Shown: piece by piece, positions 43,129 to 51,978 of the stretch
How positions within the stretch are numbered: the stretch's first letter is position 1
How the letters are laid out: the number at the start of each line of letters is the position of its first letter
NCBI GenBank assembly: GCA_028819215.1
Contig: JAPPMG010000096.1
Span: forward strand, 377,328-441,327
Length of the DNA: 64,000 nucleotides
From: Bryobacterales bacterium
GTDB taxonomy: Bacteria > Acidobacteriota > Terriglobia > Bryobacterales > UBA6623
Direction of reading: 5' to 3'
Made by a program: the position numbers and the translations under genes
Notes under the pieces: generated by a model
Databases searched by the model: none
What the model was told of the DNA's origin: nothing
Seen by the model: only the letters and a program-made list of their open reading frames with translations

Positions 43129-44868
43129 GTGGCCTCTTCGGATTCTCGCGCTCCCAGAGCGATTCGCTACCAGCCCGACGAAAGCCCGCCCGTTGCGCTG
43201 TCGCTTGGTCTGGGAGCGCAATATGCGCTGCTTTCCATCAGCGGCATCGTACTCACGCCTGCGGTCGTGATCCGGTCGGCCGGCACGGGCGAGGACTACT
43301 TGCTGTGGGCCGTATTTGCAGGCCTTTGCGTGTGTGGTGTCAGCACGTTCATCCAGGCCATCAAGGTCGGCCGTATCGGTGCTGGCTATATCCTGCTGAT
43401 GGGGACCTCGGGAGCCTTCATCGCGGTCTCGGTATCCGCGTTGGTTGAGGGCGGCCCGGGCCTGCTGGCGGCGCTGGTGATCGCGTCCTCGCTGTTCCAG
43501 TTCCTGCTCGCCTCGCATCTTTCGCTGCTTCGACGCGTCATCACTCCGCTTGTGGCTGGCACGGTCATCATGCTGATCGCCGTCACGATCGTTCCGATTC
43601 TGTTCGAGATGTTGGCGAACGTGCCCGAGGGAACGCCTGTGGCTGGCGCTCAGGTTTGCGCAGGAGCGACTTTCGTCACGACTACGGCGCTGGCCCTGCT
43701 TGCCTCGGGAGCCTGGCGGCTGTGGGCGCCGGTAATCGGCGTGGGGGCGGGCTGCGTCGTAGCGTCGTTCTACGGGCTGTACGACACTTCGATGGTCGCC
43801 GCCGCTCCGTGGATAGGCCTGCCGACAACGGGTTGGCCGGGGATCGATCTAAGTTTCGATGCGTCGTTCTGGACGCTGTTGCCGCTCTTCGTCTTGGTGA
43901 CGATCGTAGGTGCCATTGAAACGATCGGGGATGCCATCGGCATCCAGCAGGTTTCATGGCGCGAGCCGCGCGCCACTGACTTTCGAGCCGTCCAGGGGGC
44001 GGTGGCGGCAGATGGATTGGGCAACCTCCTCTCAGGCCTGACGTGCACCGTGCCCAACACCACCTATTCCTCGAGCGTGGCCATCACCGAATTGACCGGC
44101 GTTGCCTCCCGCACGGTAGGCGTTTGCATCGGAGGCCTGTTCGTAGCCGCTGCGTTCATTCCGAAGCTCGCGGCGATTATCCTTGCGATCCCGGACCCGG
44201 TCGTATCGGCCTACGTGCTGGTACTGTTGGCGATACTCTTCGCACTGGGCATTCGTATCGCGATCAAGGACGGCCTGGACTATCGCAAGAGCGTCGTCAT
44301 TGGAGTTGCGTTCTGGCTTGGAGTCGGGTTCCAAAACCAGCAGATCTTTGCCGACAGCTTAGGTGAGTTCGGTGCATCGATCCTCGGCAATGGCATGACG
44401 GCCGGTGGCCTGGCCGCAGTCTTGATGGTGCTTGCGATGCAAGCGACCAAACCCAAGCGGCTCACTCTCAAGACAACCCTGACGGCCAAGTCGCTGCCGG
44501 GGGTCGATTCGTTCCTGAGCGAGTTCGCCGAGCAGCGGCGCTGGGACGACGAAGCCGCGAACCGCCTGCGGGCCGCCGGGGAAGAGGCGATCCTGAGCCT
44601 GCTGCCAGAAGATGAAGACGGGGAATCGGCAGATCCTCCTAAGCACTTGCTCTTGGCCCTGTCCGGCGACGGCAATGCCGCAGAGATGGAGTTCATGGCC
44701 TCGATGGCTGAACACAATATCGAGGATCGCATTGCACTGCTGGGCCGCTGGGCAGACCAAGGCGGCGAGGAGCCAATCTCGCTGAAGCTGTTGCGGCACT
44801 ACGCCAGCTCGGTGCACCACCAGCAGTACCACGACATCGACATCGTCACGGTGCGCGTAGAGAATTAG
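43129..44868 (+). CDS. NCS2 (uracil/xanthine permease) family transporter with a C-terminal cytosolic domain
   Basis: 579 residues, GTG start with TAGAAT eight bases upstream. Residues 20-445 are a nucleobase-cation symporter 2 membrane domain: LSLGLGAQYALLSISGIVLTPAVV, TLLPLFVLVTIVGAIETIGDAIG, and GLGNLLSGLTCTVPNTTYSSSVA, the region of the substrate-binding helices. Residues about 455-579 form a soluble tail absent from standard UraA/XanQ proteins: VDSFLSEFAEQRRWDDEAANRLRAAGEEAIL and LLRHYASSVHHQQYHDIDIVTVRV. The tail resembles anti-sigma/histidine-kinase-type ATPase folds but lacks recognisable G boxes. Substrate is uncertain. A single transcription unit. Confidence 0.85.
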   Translation: MASSDSRAPRAIRYQPDESPPVALSLGLGAQYALLSISGIVLTPAVVIRSAGTGEDYLLWAVFAGLCVCGVSTFIQAIKVGRIGAGYILLMGTSGAFIAVSVSALVEGGPGLLAALVIASSLFQFLLASHLSLLRRVITPLVAGTVIMLIAVTIVPILFEMLANVPEGTPVAGAQVCAGATFVTTTALALLASGAWRLWAPVIGVGAGCVVASFYGLYDTSMVAAAPWIGLPTTGWPGIDLSFDASFWTLLPLFVLVTIVGAIETIGDAIGIQQVSWREPRATDFRAVQGAVAADGLGNLLSGLTCTVPNTTYSSSVAITELTGVASRTVGVCIGGLFVAAAFIPKLAAIILAIPDPVVSAYVLVLLAILFALGIRIAIKDGLDYRKSVVIGVAFWLGVGFQNQQIFADSLGEFGASILGNGMTAGGLAAVLMVLAMQATKPKRLTLKTTLTAKSLPGVDSFLSEFAEQRRWDDEAANRLRAAGEEAILSLLPEDEDGESADPPKHLLLALSGDGNAAEMEFMASMAEHNIEDRIALLGRWADQGGEEPISLKLLRHYASSVHHQQYHDIDIVTVRVEN

Positions 44869-45131
44869 AGCGGTCGGGCGCGTCCCTCAGCTTCGCGTTG
44901 TGCGCTGCTGAACTTCACGGTGTCGGCGAGGCCGCCCAGCACCTGCAGCGAACCGTTGAGCCACAGCAACGCCCCGATCACCTCGCTCTCGCCCTCGCCG
45001 AATAGCTGGCGGGAGCGGCCGTGAGCGCGGATTGCGCCGCTGGCAAAGCCCGTCGTCGGCAGGGGCTTGGCCCGCAGGCCGCTGCCGTCGGACAGCTGCA
45101 CGGCGCGCGCCTTACGCTCGCCGATTGACTA
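44865..45131 (-). pseudogene. Possible gene fragment of unknown family
   Basis: An open frame on the minus strand reads ARAVQLSDGSGLRAKPLPTTGF...EVIGALLWLNGSLQVLGGLADTVKFSSAQREAEG and ends at 44865, overlapping the NCS2 stop by 4 bp. Composition looks coding, but I recognise no family and no convincing start exists upstream, so it may be the 3' end of a truncated gene or a chance frame. The remaining 45132-45263 has no gene. This is the point where GC content starts to drop. Confidence 0.3.
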
Positions 45132-45263
45132 CTATGCGGCGGTCCAGGGCTGGCTATCGCTGCGGCTTGTGCGAATAATGAAGTCTGGCATAGGCCATTC
45201 GCAAAGGTGCAGCGGCACCTACGATTCGGCAGATAGCAAGCAGGGGAAGCCGACCGCAAAGCG

Positions 45264-46049
45264 ATGAATCATCCTCCGAGGGTGCCTTGGGGAACGTTTC
45301 CGGATGTCATCATTCTGGCTGCCGAGCCAGTGGTAAAGGGCCACCGGGAATACGCCAAGGCGAAATCTGGCGACCTAGGCGCAGCGCGAGCGCTGGTTGC
45401 TGAACTGGTCAGTCAAGACAGGCTCGAAGCAGTTGGGTCTCTACTTCTCGGAGATTCCGGCCAGCATGGCTCGCCTACGCTCGTGAGTGCGCACGCTTAT
45501 GAGCGGGACGGCGTCAATGAGATACCGATTGCGTTAGCAGCTCTGCTCGGTACACGACTTGGCCTGCCAACCGAAGCAACCGTCGTTCAGGCGAATCTTG
45601 TTTCTCATACGGGCGCGAGCGGTTACGGTCGGCTCGCACGTCAAGCCTGCTTCTCCGGAGAATTGCAACCCGGACGCGAGTACGTCCTAGTGGACGACTT
45701 CGTCGGTCAGGGTGGTACTCTCGCAAACCTGCGGGGTTGGATTCACCATGTGGGTGGAAAGGTCATTGGGGCGACCGTGCTCACAGGCAAGAAACACTCT
45801 GCTAGACTGAGTCCGTCGAAGGAGCAATTGGATGCACTCAGACAACGACACGGCATCGAATTCGAGCAATGGTGGCGCGACCAGTTTGGTCACTCCTTCG
45901 ACTGCCTTACTCAATCGGAAGCTCGCTACCTCGAAAGGTCCCCGGATGCTGACACCATCCGAAATCGACTTGCTGCGGCAAAGCAAGAAGGAGACCTTAG
46001 AGGCAATCAGGGCTATGGCTGCGATCGAGGCCGAACGTCAATTGGGTAA
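45264..46049 (+). CDS. Phosphoribosyltransferase-fold protein
   Basis: 261 residues. The PRPP-binding loop is clear (YVLVDDFVGQGGTLANLRGWI, about residues 140-160), preceded by a region reading VVQANLVSHTGASGYGRLARQ. The N-terminus (VIILAAEPVVKGHREYAKAKSGDLGAARALVAELV) and the TLVSAHAYERDGVNEIPIALAALLG stretch are seen in a group of orphan phosphoribosyltransferases found in mobile or defence regions. Substrate base unknown. Its last 104 bases overlap a second ORF in another frame. Codon use and GC are lower than in the genes to its left, consistent with transfer. Confidence 0.72.
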   Translation: MNHPPRVPWGTFPDVIILAAEPVVKGHREYAKAKSGDLGAARALVAELVSQDRLEAVGSLLLGDSGQHGSPTLVSAHAYERDGVNEIPIALAALLGTRLGLPTEATVVQANLVSHTGASGYGRLARQACFSGELQPGREYVLVDDFVGQGGTLANLRGWIHHVGGKVIGATVLTGKKHSARLSPSKEQLDALRQRHGIEFEQWWRDQFGHSFDCLTQSEARYLERSPDADTIRNRLAAAKQEGDLRGNQGYGCDRGRTSIG

Positions 46050-46056
46050 TCGATAA
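45946..46056 (+). CDS. Small overlapping ORF downstream of the phosphoribosyltransferase
   Basis: 36 codons starting ATG 45946 inside the end of the phosphoribosyltransferase gene, in another frame: MLTPSEIDLLRQSKKETLEA, then mostly helical and charged, ending AERQLGNR. Its LTPSEIDLLRQSKKE opening looks like a real small helical protein, and small ORFs of this type accompany similar phosphoribosyltransferase genes as far as I recall. No good ribosome-binding site is seen, so reinitiation is the likely mode if it is translated. Confidence 0.45.
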   Translation: MLTPSEIDLLRQSKKETLEAIRAMAAIEAERQLGNR

Positions 46057-47022
46057 GGGGATTTCAGGCCTTCACGCAGATACAAAGGGCACTATTCGTA
46101 GCAGGGGGGCCTCGCGCTTCAGAGGTGTTCCAGACGGGCCTCGGATTGATGGCTCCCAAGAGACGATGAACGTTCCTCTACAGTGACGGCTCGCTCGGCA
46201 GATCGTTTACTTTCGGGCATTACCCTGCCGGATGGCTGAGTGTCTTGCGGCTGAGGCAATTGGCCGAGACGAACCTGAGACTCCGCAGTAGCGACCTTGA
46301 GTCACCGATACTTCTGCGGCGCTCATCGATTTCAGAGAGACGGAACGAAGCAGCGTCCGTGGTCAGTTGATCGACTCGAGATCAGATGCCTGTCCACGCG
46401 TCTATAGGCGTCGGCAGGTAGTCGTGGCCGCGATCGAACTGCAGATCGACGCCGAGCGGCACTGTCGGCACCGCTTGGGCGGCGCGGCATGATGTACGGG
46501 TTGCGCCGCTGGGAGGATCGGGTCCGGTTCGCCTTTACTTGTTGTCAGGCCGAATGCTTGGGTAACTCTTAAGGCGTACCGTGTTCGTCGCTACGAGCCT
46601 CTCCGCGCCGGCATTAGGAAACGAACGTGGGTGTTCTCGACGCCAGCATCAGAGTGCGATCTGAGCCGTACGTAACGCTGAGACATTCGTGGCGTTCATT
46701 AGCTGCCACACATTCCGGAACGGCGCTGCGCGGCGGCGTGATTCGCTTCAGGCTTGATCCCGAGCTGCCGGTCCTCTGGGGGCAGCCTTCACCCCAGTGC
46801 GATCGATTTCCGTGATTTCAAGCGCACTGATAGAGACGAAGCTCTCTTTTCGCCGACGAACTTCTTGCTTTATCCAACCCGATGAAGTAAGCTCGTCCCT
46901 TACCAGTACAGAGGCTTGGGTCGTGGCAACGCTCGCTGCTGCGATCAGAGTGTGTTTCCGAACTCTATGCATCGTTCTTCCGATAAACCAAGAAGGCCGG
47001 TGAGCGGTGTTTACTTCTCCTA

Positions 47023-47032
47023 TAGTATACTA
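47023..47032 (+). promoter_or_regulatory. Candidate cas operon promoter with palindromic -10 region
   Basis: TATACT (47026-47031) lies inside the perfect palindrome TAGTATACTA in an AT-rich patch 218 bp before the cas3 ATG. No good -35 is evident. The palindrome could be a repressor site over the promoter. Confidence 0.3.
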
Positions 47033-47175
47033 CGAATGTAGATGCGGAGCCAGAGCATAAATGTTCAGGGGTGTCTCGATACCCAGACGAGTGGACGTTG
47101 CGTTGCTGGAGAACGGGTTCGAGCCTCTTTGAAGCGTAGTCTGCCAAAGGAGCAGTCGAGCAGTACTGCTTGCCT

Positions 47176-47221
47176 CCGGGACACTTTCGTCCCGGCCTCG
47201 TTCACAGGCTTCGAGAGCCTG
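47176..47221 (+). promoter_or_regulatory. Two tandem hairpins in the leader of cas3
   Basis: CCGGGAC/GTCCCGG (47176-47195, 6-base loop) and CAGGCT/AGCCTG (47205-47221, 5-base loop) are only nine bases apart and end 28 bp before the cas3 ATG. Neither has a T-run. They would fold in the 5' untranslated region of the cas mRNA. Confidence 0.4.
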
Positions 47222-47249
47222 CACGGTGTTGACGTGGAGATTTGAGGCG

Positions 47250-49697
47250 ATGAATTTCGACGAGTTCTTCCGACGCGCCACGGGCCACGAGTGCTATGGC
47301 TACCAGCGGCGATTGGCTAAGACCGAAGAATGGCCTGATGCGCTTACAGCGCCTACAGGTCTTGGCAAGACTGCTGCGGTCGTGCTGGGTTGGTGCTGGC
47401 GCCGGCTGCATATGCCCAATCGCACGCCGCGTCGGCTCGTGTACTGTTTGCCGATGCGAACACTAGTTGACCAGACCGTAGACAACGTCCGGTGCTGGAT
47501 TGAAGCATTGGGTGATAGGTCACCGATTACAGATATCCACATGCTGATGGGTGGATTTGATGAGACACCTTGGTATGAAGAGCCGGAAACGCCGCTTATT
47601 TTGGTCGGCACGCAGGATCTGTTGCTATCTCGTGCGTTGATGCGTGGATATGCCATGAGTCGATACCGATGGCCCGTTGATTTCGCTCTGCTGCAAAACG
47701 ATGTCCAATGGGTCTTTGACGAGGTTCAGCTCATGGGTGCGGGCCTTGCAACGTCCACTCAACTGGAAGGGTTTCGTCGTCGTCACGGCACTGTAGCGGC
47801 AAGCCGGAGCCTTTGGGTCTCGGCCACGCTTCATAGTGACTGGTTGAACACTGTGGATTTTCCAGAGAGTCCATCCATCATGGACGCGTTAGCCGACTTT
47901 CCGGCGGAAGCGAAGTCGGAGCGAGTCCGTACGCTAGTCGCCGCACCGAAGCCTGTCGGTAGGTCAAGCGTTACAGTCGCGGGCAAGACTGCCGCAGATG
48001 TTCAAGCGTACGCTGCGGATATGGCGAAGGAAGCTCGAGACCTGCACGTGCCAGGCAGCACTACCCTGATCGTCCTCAACACAGTTGCGCGCGCGCAGGC
48101 AGTCTATAGGAACATAAGTCAGTTCTTCAACGCGACTCAGTGTGCGCTCATCCATTCTAGATTTCGCTCGTCTGATCGTCAGTTGCAGATCGACAAACTC
48201 CCGAAACCACACGAGCAAAAGGACTTGGTGGTAGTAGCGACTCAGGCTGTCGAAGCTGGACTAGACTTTTCGGCGGCCACTCTGATCACAGAACTCGCGC
48301 CGCTTCCGTCAATGGTCCAACGGTTTGGCCGAGTGAACCGTTATGGTGAGTTGAATCCTTCAGGAGGAGGCTCTATCCACTGGGTTGATCTTCTAGCTTC
48401 GTCAGACGGGGAAGCGGATTTCGTGGCATTTCCGTATCACAAAGTTGAATTGACGGCAGCTCGGCATGCCCTTTCTCAGTTGTCTAGTGGCTCGCCGCTA
48501 GACCTGCCTGCGCCTAGAGCAGACGAGTTTTCCCATAAAGCGGTAGTTCGCGGCAAGGACTTGGAAGATCTGTTTGACACAGACCCCGACCTAACCGGAT
48601 TCGACGTCGATGTGTCGCAGTATATCCGCCAACCTAACGATACTGACGTTCGCGTGGTTTGGCGAGACTTCGACACGAAGAATGGTCCTGAATCTGAACT
48701 GGCCCCGCAGAAGGACGAGTTGTGCGCTGCTCCGATTTCAGGAGTTCGAACTTGGCTCGCGCGACTGCGCTCAAGAGGATATCGAGCCTATCGTTTGGAT
48801 CCACTAGCCAAGAAGGCCGGCAGCCAGGAGAAGCGTGCGTGGATTCCACTAGAGGGTGATCCTTGGCCAGGGTTGGTGTTGCTCATTCATCATTCGGCTG
48901 GTGGGTACCTGCCCGAGCGCGGGTTCGATCCGAGTTCGAAACAGATCGTCGAGGTGGTTGAGATCAATACTGCTGATACGGCGCGGACCTTGAATGCTGA
49001 TTCCAACGACTCCGATGACGAGACCAAGCGAAGTAGCCCCACCATGCTCACGGATCACCTAGGTCACGTCGCTGAAGAGGCGGAAGAGTTGTGTAAACGT
49101 CTTGGAATTGATCATGGCTTGAGCGAAAAGGTGTTGCTGGCTGCACGCTGGCACGATGTGGGCAAGGCGCACGAGGCATTCCAAGCACGGCTGCGGCTTG
49201 ACGATGGAACCAGCCTGCCATCTCACAGTTTGTTCGCCAAGGCGCCCAAATACGATCGGAAACAAGGTCGCGCCTATCTTCGTCATGAGCTTGTCTCATT
49301 GCTGGCATTCATGGCTCACAAAGAATGGTCTCGCGACGTGGATCTTGTCGGCTACATGATCGCCGCCCATCACGGCAAAGTGAGAATGAACCTCCGTGCC
49401 TTTCCCAACGAGCAGGTCCCGAAAGGCGCAGACGGCCAACCGGACGGACGAAAGTTTGCGCGAGGTGTGTGGGATGGCGATATCCTTCCGGCAGTGAACT
49501 TAGGGGCTGGCAACGTTTGGCGAGGTGGACCCCTTTCGCTTTCGTTGATGGAACTTGGGGCCCACCCGGAGAGTGGTGCTAGCTGGGCGGAGCGCACACG
49601 CCAACTGCTCGCCGAATGGGGGCCATTCAGGCTTGCTTGGCTAGAAGCGCTTGTGCGACTAGCCGATTGGAGGGCTTCGAGAAAAAATGAAGAGTAG
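47250..49697 (+). CDS. cas3: CRISPR-associated helicase/nuclease Cas3, type I-G architecture
   Basis: 815 residues from ATG 47250, after GAGG; an in-frame TTG or similar start at 47226 is less likely. It unwinds and degrades target DNA after Cascade binding. Superfamily 2 helicase domain first: Walker A APTGLGKT (34-41), Walker B FDEVQ with D157-E158, a DExQ variant, and motif VI QRFGRVNR (357-364). The HD nuclease domain is at the C-terminus, ARWHDVGKAHEAF with His635-Asp636, followed by AAHHGKVR. Helicase-then-HD order is the type I-G (I-U) signature. The stop overlaps the csx17 start by 11 bp. Confidence 0.95.
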   Translation: MNFDEFFRRATGHECYGYQRRLAKTEEWPDALTAPTGLGKTAAVVLGWCWRRLHMPNRTPRRLVYCLPMRTLVDQTVDNVRCWIEALGDRSPITDIHMLMGGFDETPWYEEPETPLILVGTQDLLLSRALMRGYAMSRYRWPVDFALLQNDVQWVFDEVQLMGAGLATSTQLEGFRRRHGTVAASRSLWVSATLHSDWLNTVDFPESPSIMDALADFPAEAKSERVRTLVAAPKPVGRSSVTVAGKTAADVQAYAADMAKEARDLHVPGSTTLIVLNTVARAQAVYRNISQFFNATQCALIHSRFRSSDRQLQIDKLPKPHEQKDLVVVATQAVEAGLDFSAATLITELAPLPSMVQRFGRVNRYGELNPSGGGSIHWVDLLASSDGEADFVAFPYHKVELTAARHALSQLSSGSPLDLPAPRADEFSHKAVVRGKDLEDLFDTDPDLTGFDVDVSQYIRQPNDTDVRVVWRDFDTKNGPESELAPQKDELCAAPISGVRTWLARLRSRGYRAYRLDPLAKKAGSQEKRAWIPLEGDPWPGLVLLIHHSAGGYLPERGFDPSSKQIVEVVEINTADTARTLNADSNDSDDETKRSSPTMLTDHLGHVAEEAEELCKRLGIDHGLSEKVLLAARWHDVGKAHEAFQARLRLDDGTSLPSHSLFAKAPKYDRKQGRAYLRHELVSLLAFMAHKEWSRDVDLVGYMIAAHHGKVRMNLRAFPNEQVPKGADGQPDGRKFARGVWDGDILPAVNLGAGNVWRGGPLSLSLMELGAHPESGASWAERTRQLLAEWGPFRLAWLEALVRLADWRASRKNEE

Positions 49698-51978
49698 CGC
49701 TCTAGGAGCGGCCAGTGCTTTACCGCTGCGAGGATGCTGTTCGCGGCCACTCGCGGCCTATCTCAAGTCGCTAGGTGTCTTGCGGTTGATCCAGAGTCCA
49801 TCCAGCAACGTGAGCGGCCATGCGGCTGATCCCAACGCTCGAGGGTATTGGGGAAGAGCCAGCTTCGCCCTGCACACCTATCTCGACCGGGAGTCGCTCG
49901 AGAGGTTCTTCCTTTATGACTACTGTCCGACCCCCATCATTGCTCCATGGAATGGTGGCAGCGGCTTCTATCCAAAGGACAACAAGAGTGGTATCGGGCC
50001 ACTTATGGAGCTTGAAGTCGCGGACCGTTTTCGCGCAATCGGCAACAGCATCCGTCAGGCACGAGCTGTGATCAAGCGGATGGGCCTGCAAAGTCGGCCG
50101 GAAGGCCAGGACAAGGTAGCGCTTGTGTCTTCACTACGGAACTGGCTGAGTGAACCGACAATCGAGTGGATGGATGCTGCTCTCGCGCTCTCGTCCGATC
50201 AAGTCTCCTTTCCGCAACTATTGGGCACAGGCGGCAACGATGGTCGACTTGAATTCACCAACAACTACCTGCAACGCCTTTTCTCCGAAAAGCCTCTCGG
50301 GTTGTTCGATGCGGGGACGGGCAATCCGAATCCAGAATCGAGAAGCTCTCTTCGTGCCGCGCTCTTTGGGGATGCCGTGGCTGGCTTGAAACCCGAGGTC
50401 ATGGGGCAATACTCGCCGGGCACAACGGGCCCCAATGGGGCAACTGGATTTTCCGGTACTCCGATGAGCAACCCTTGGGATTTCGTTCTGACACTTGAAG
50501 GTGCCGTCATGTTCGGAGGTTCAGCGGCTAGACGACATCAAGGGCTACAAGAGTCCGGTGCCAGTTTCCCATTCACTGTTCGGACGACGGGTGCCGGCTC
50601 TGGAGGATTGAGGGGGACAGACGAGGAGAACGCTCGGGCGGAGTTTTGGGCACCACTTTGGGAGCAACCCGCAAGCTGCGATGAATTGCGCGGGTTGCTA
50701 AGGGAAGGGCGAGCGATCCTCAACGGAAAAACCGCACGTGATGGTTTGGAGTTTGCTAGGGCTGCCGCGAGCCTAGGCATTAGCCGCGGGATTGTTGGCT
50801 TTGAACGCTACACATTCGTCATGAGGGCTGGGAAAGCCTATTTGGCGACACCAGTTGGGCGTCGGAGTGTTGCGAGAAACGAGGCCACCTCAACGCAACT
50901 GATTGCGGATCTTGATGTGGGCGGGTGGCTGAGCCGCTTGCGTAGAGAGATTCGAGGCCCAGACACGCCGGCATGCGCTCGCGGCTTGCTGCGAGAGCTA
51001 GAGGACTCGCTGTTTTCAATGACTGCGTCCAGATTGGATCCACGGTCGGTCCAAAACGCCATCTGTGCACTCGGAGGTGTCGTGTTTTGGCTGAAATCGA
51101 GTCTTTCGGCGCAAGAAAAGATTGCTCCTCCTCCTCGACTGTCTGCCGCATGGGTCAGATGGGCAGATGATGATACACCTGAGTTTCGAGTCGCCGCTGC
51201 GCTCGCAAGTCTTGGTTGGCCCTCGACCGAGTTAACAGCCGGCGGCGAGAGGTCGCAGCACGCAATCCAAGGGGATCTTCCCATGGCCGTACATTTGGCT
51301 TCCGTGCTGCCGTCTTCAGTCTATGCAAAGTACCGGGTTTGGGCAGCTGACAGCTCGAAATCACTGGCGGTTTGGAAGAATGGCCGGCTAGCAGCCAATC
51401 TGGTTGCGGTGATGGAGCGTAGGCTTGTTGAGCACTCTCGGCGAGGCTTCGGTGACAAACCATTCGGTTCTACGGCGCCAACCCTATTGGTCAATGTGAT
51501 TCAGTTTCTCTCAAGGCGGTTCGATGACAGGCGATGTGCGCAGCTGTTGGCAGGATTGGCTTGGGCGAAACCGGCGAAGCTGAAGCTGTCAGAACGGTAC
51601 AAGCTACGATATTCCGTTCCCTTTCCGTACTCGGCTCTCAAGCCAATCGTGTGTCCAGCCCGGGATCTTCGAAACTTGGTCGGTCCACGCGAGAATCCCG
51701 ACGACTGGACTGTTCCCGTGCCACCAGGACTGATCCAAGTGCTCCGAGGCGGGAGAATCGATGAGGCTGTTCGACGAGCACTACGACGAGCACGTTCTTC
51801 CGGATTCGCGTCCCCGTTTGACGGGAGCCGCTATGGTAGTTCGATTTCGCAGCTTGGCGCTGGTCTTGACCCCGAGCGCCTAGCGGCCGCGTTGTTGATC
51901 CCACTTGATGTCCACGGGTTGGGGCAATTGATTGATCGGGCCTATCCGCCCGAAGAGGAGAATGAAAATGTCACTTGA
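49687..51978 (+). CDS. csx17: Type I-G CRISPR large subunit Csx17 (Cas8g)
   Basis: 763 residues. Csx17 signature segments: LRGCCSRPLAAYLKSLGVLRLIQ, IIAPWNGGSGFYPKD, FPQLLGTGGNDGRLEFTNNYLQRL, NPWDFVLTLEGAVMFGGSAARR and SFPFTVRTTGAGSGG. Csx17 is the subtype-defining putative large subunit of the I-G effector, thought to take the PAM-recognition role of Cas8. The ATG start overlaps cas3, and the end overlaps csb1 by 11 bp, so the cas operon is translationally coupled. Confidence 0.95.
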   Translation: MKSSALGAASALPLRGCCSRPLAAYLKSLGVLRLIQSPSSNVSGHAADPNARGYWGRASFALHTYLDRESLERFFLYDYCPTPIIAPWNGGSGFYPKDNKSGIGPLMELEVADRFRAIGNSIRQARAVIKRMGLQSRPEGQDKVALVSSLRNWLSEPTIEWMDAALALSSDQVSFPQLLGTGGNDGRLEFTNNYLQRLFSEKPLGLFDAGTGNPNPESRSSLRAALFGDAVAGLKPEVMGQYSPGTTGPNGATGFSGTPMSNPWDFVLTLEGAVMFGGSAARRHQGLQESGASFPFTVRTTGAGSGGLRGTDEENARAEFWAPLWEQPASCDELRGLLREGRAILNGKTARDGLEFARAAASLGISRGIVGFERYTFVMRAGKAYLATPVGRRSVARNEATSTQLIADLDVGGWLSRLRREIRGPDTPACARGLLRELEDSLFSMTASRLDPRSVQNAICALGGVVFWLKSSLSAQEKIAPPPRLSAAWVRWADDDTPEFRVAAALASLGWPSTELTAGGERSQHAIQGDLPMAVHLASVLPSSVYAKYRVWAADSSKSLAVWKNGRLAANLVAVMERRLVEHSRRGFGDKPFGSTAPTLLVNVIQFLSRRFDDRRCAQLLAGLAWAKPAKLKLSERYKLRYSVPFPYSALKPIVCPARDLRNLVGPRENPDDWTVPVPPGLIQVLRGGRIDEAVRRALRRARSSGFASPFDGSRYGSSISQLGAGLDPERLAAALLIPLDVHGLGQLIDRAYPPEEENENVT

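Larger units (their letters stand above)
46057..47249. other. 1.2-kb stretch without supported genes, upstream of cas3
   Basis: Six-frame reading gives only short frames without recognisable motifs. No tRNA, repeat array or transposase is seen. The right end holds a palindrome TAGTATACTA (47023-47032) overlapping a TATACT hexamer (47026-47031), which may be the cas operon promoter, and two hairpins listed separately. The rest may be decayed sequence of the island. Confidence 0.5.

Noticed and set aside
46748..46972. 74-codon minus-strand frame in the gene-poor stretch
   Set aside because: No recognisable domain or ribosome-binding site, and it overlaps equally weak frames on the other strand.
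47100..47130. GGTTCGAGCC resembling a tRNA T-loop
   Set aside because: The flanking bases do not form the 5-bp T stem and no acceptor or anticodon arm can be built.
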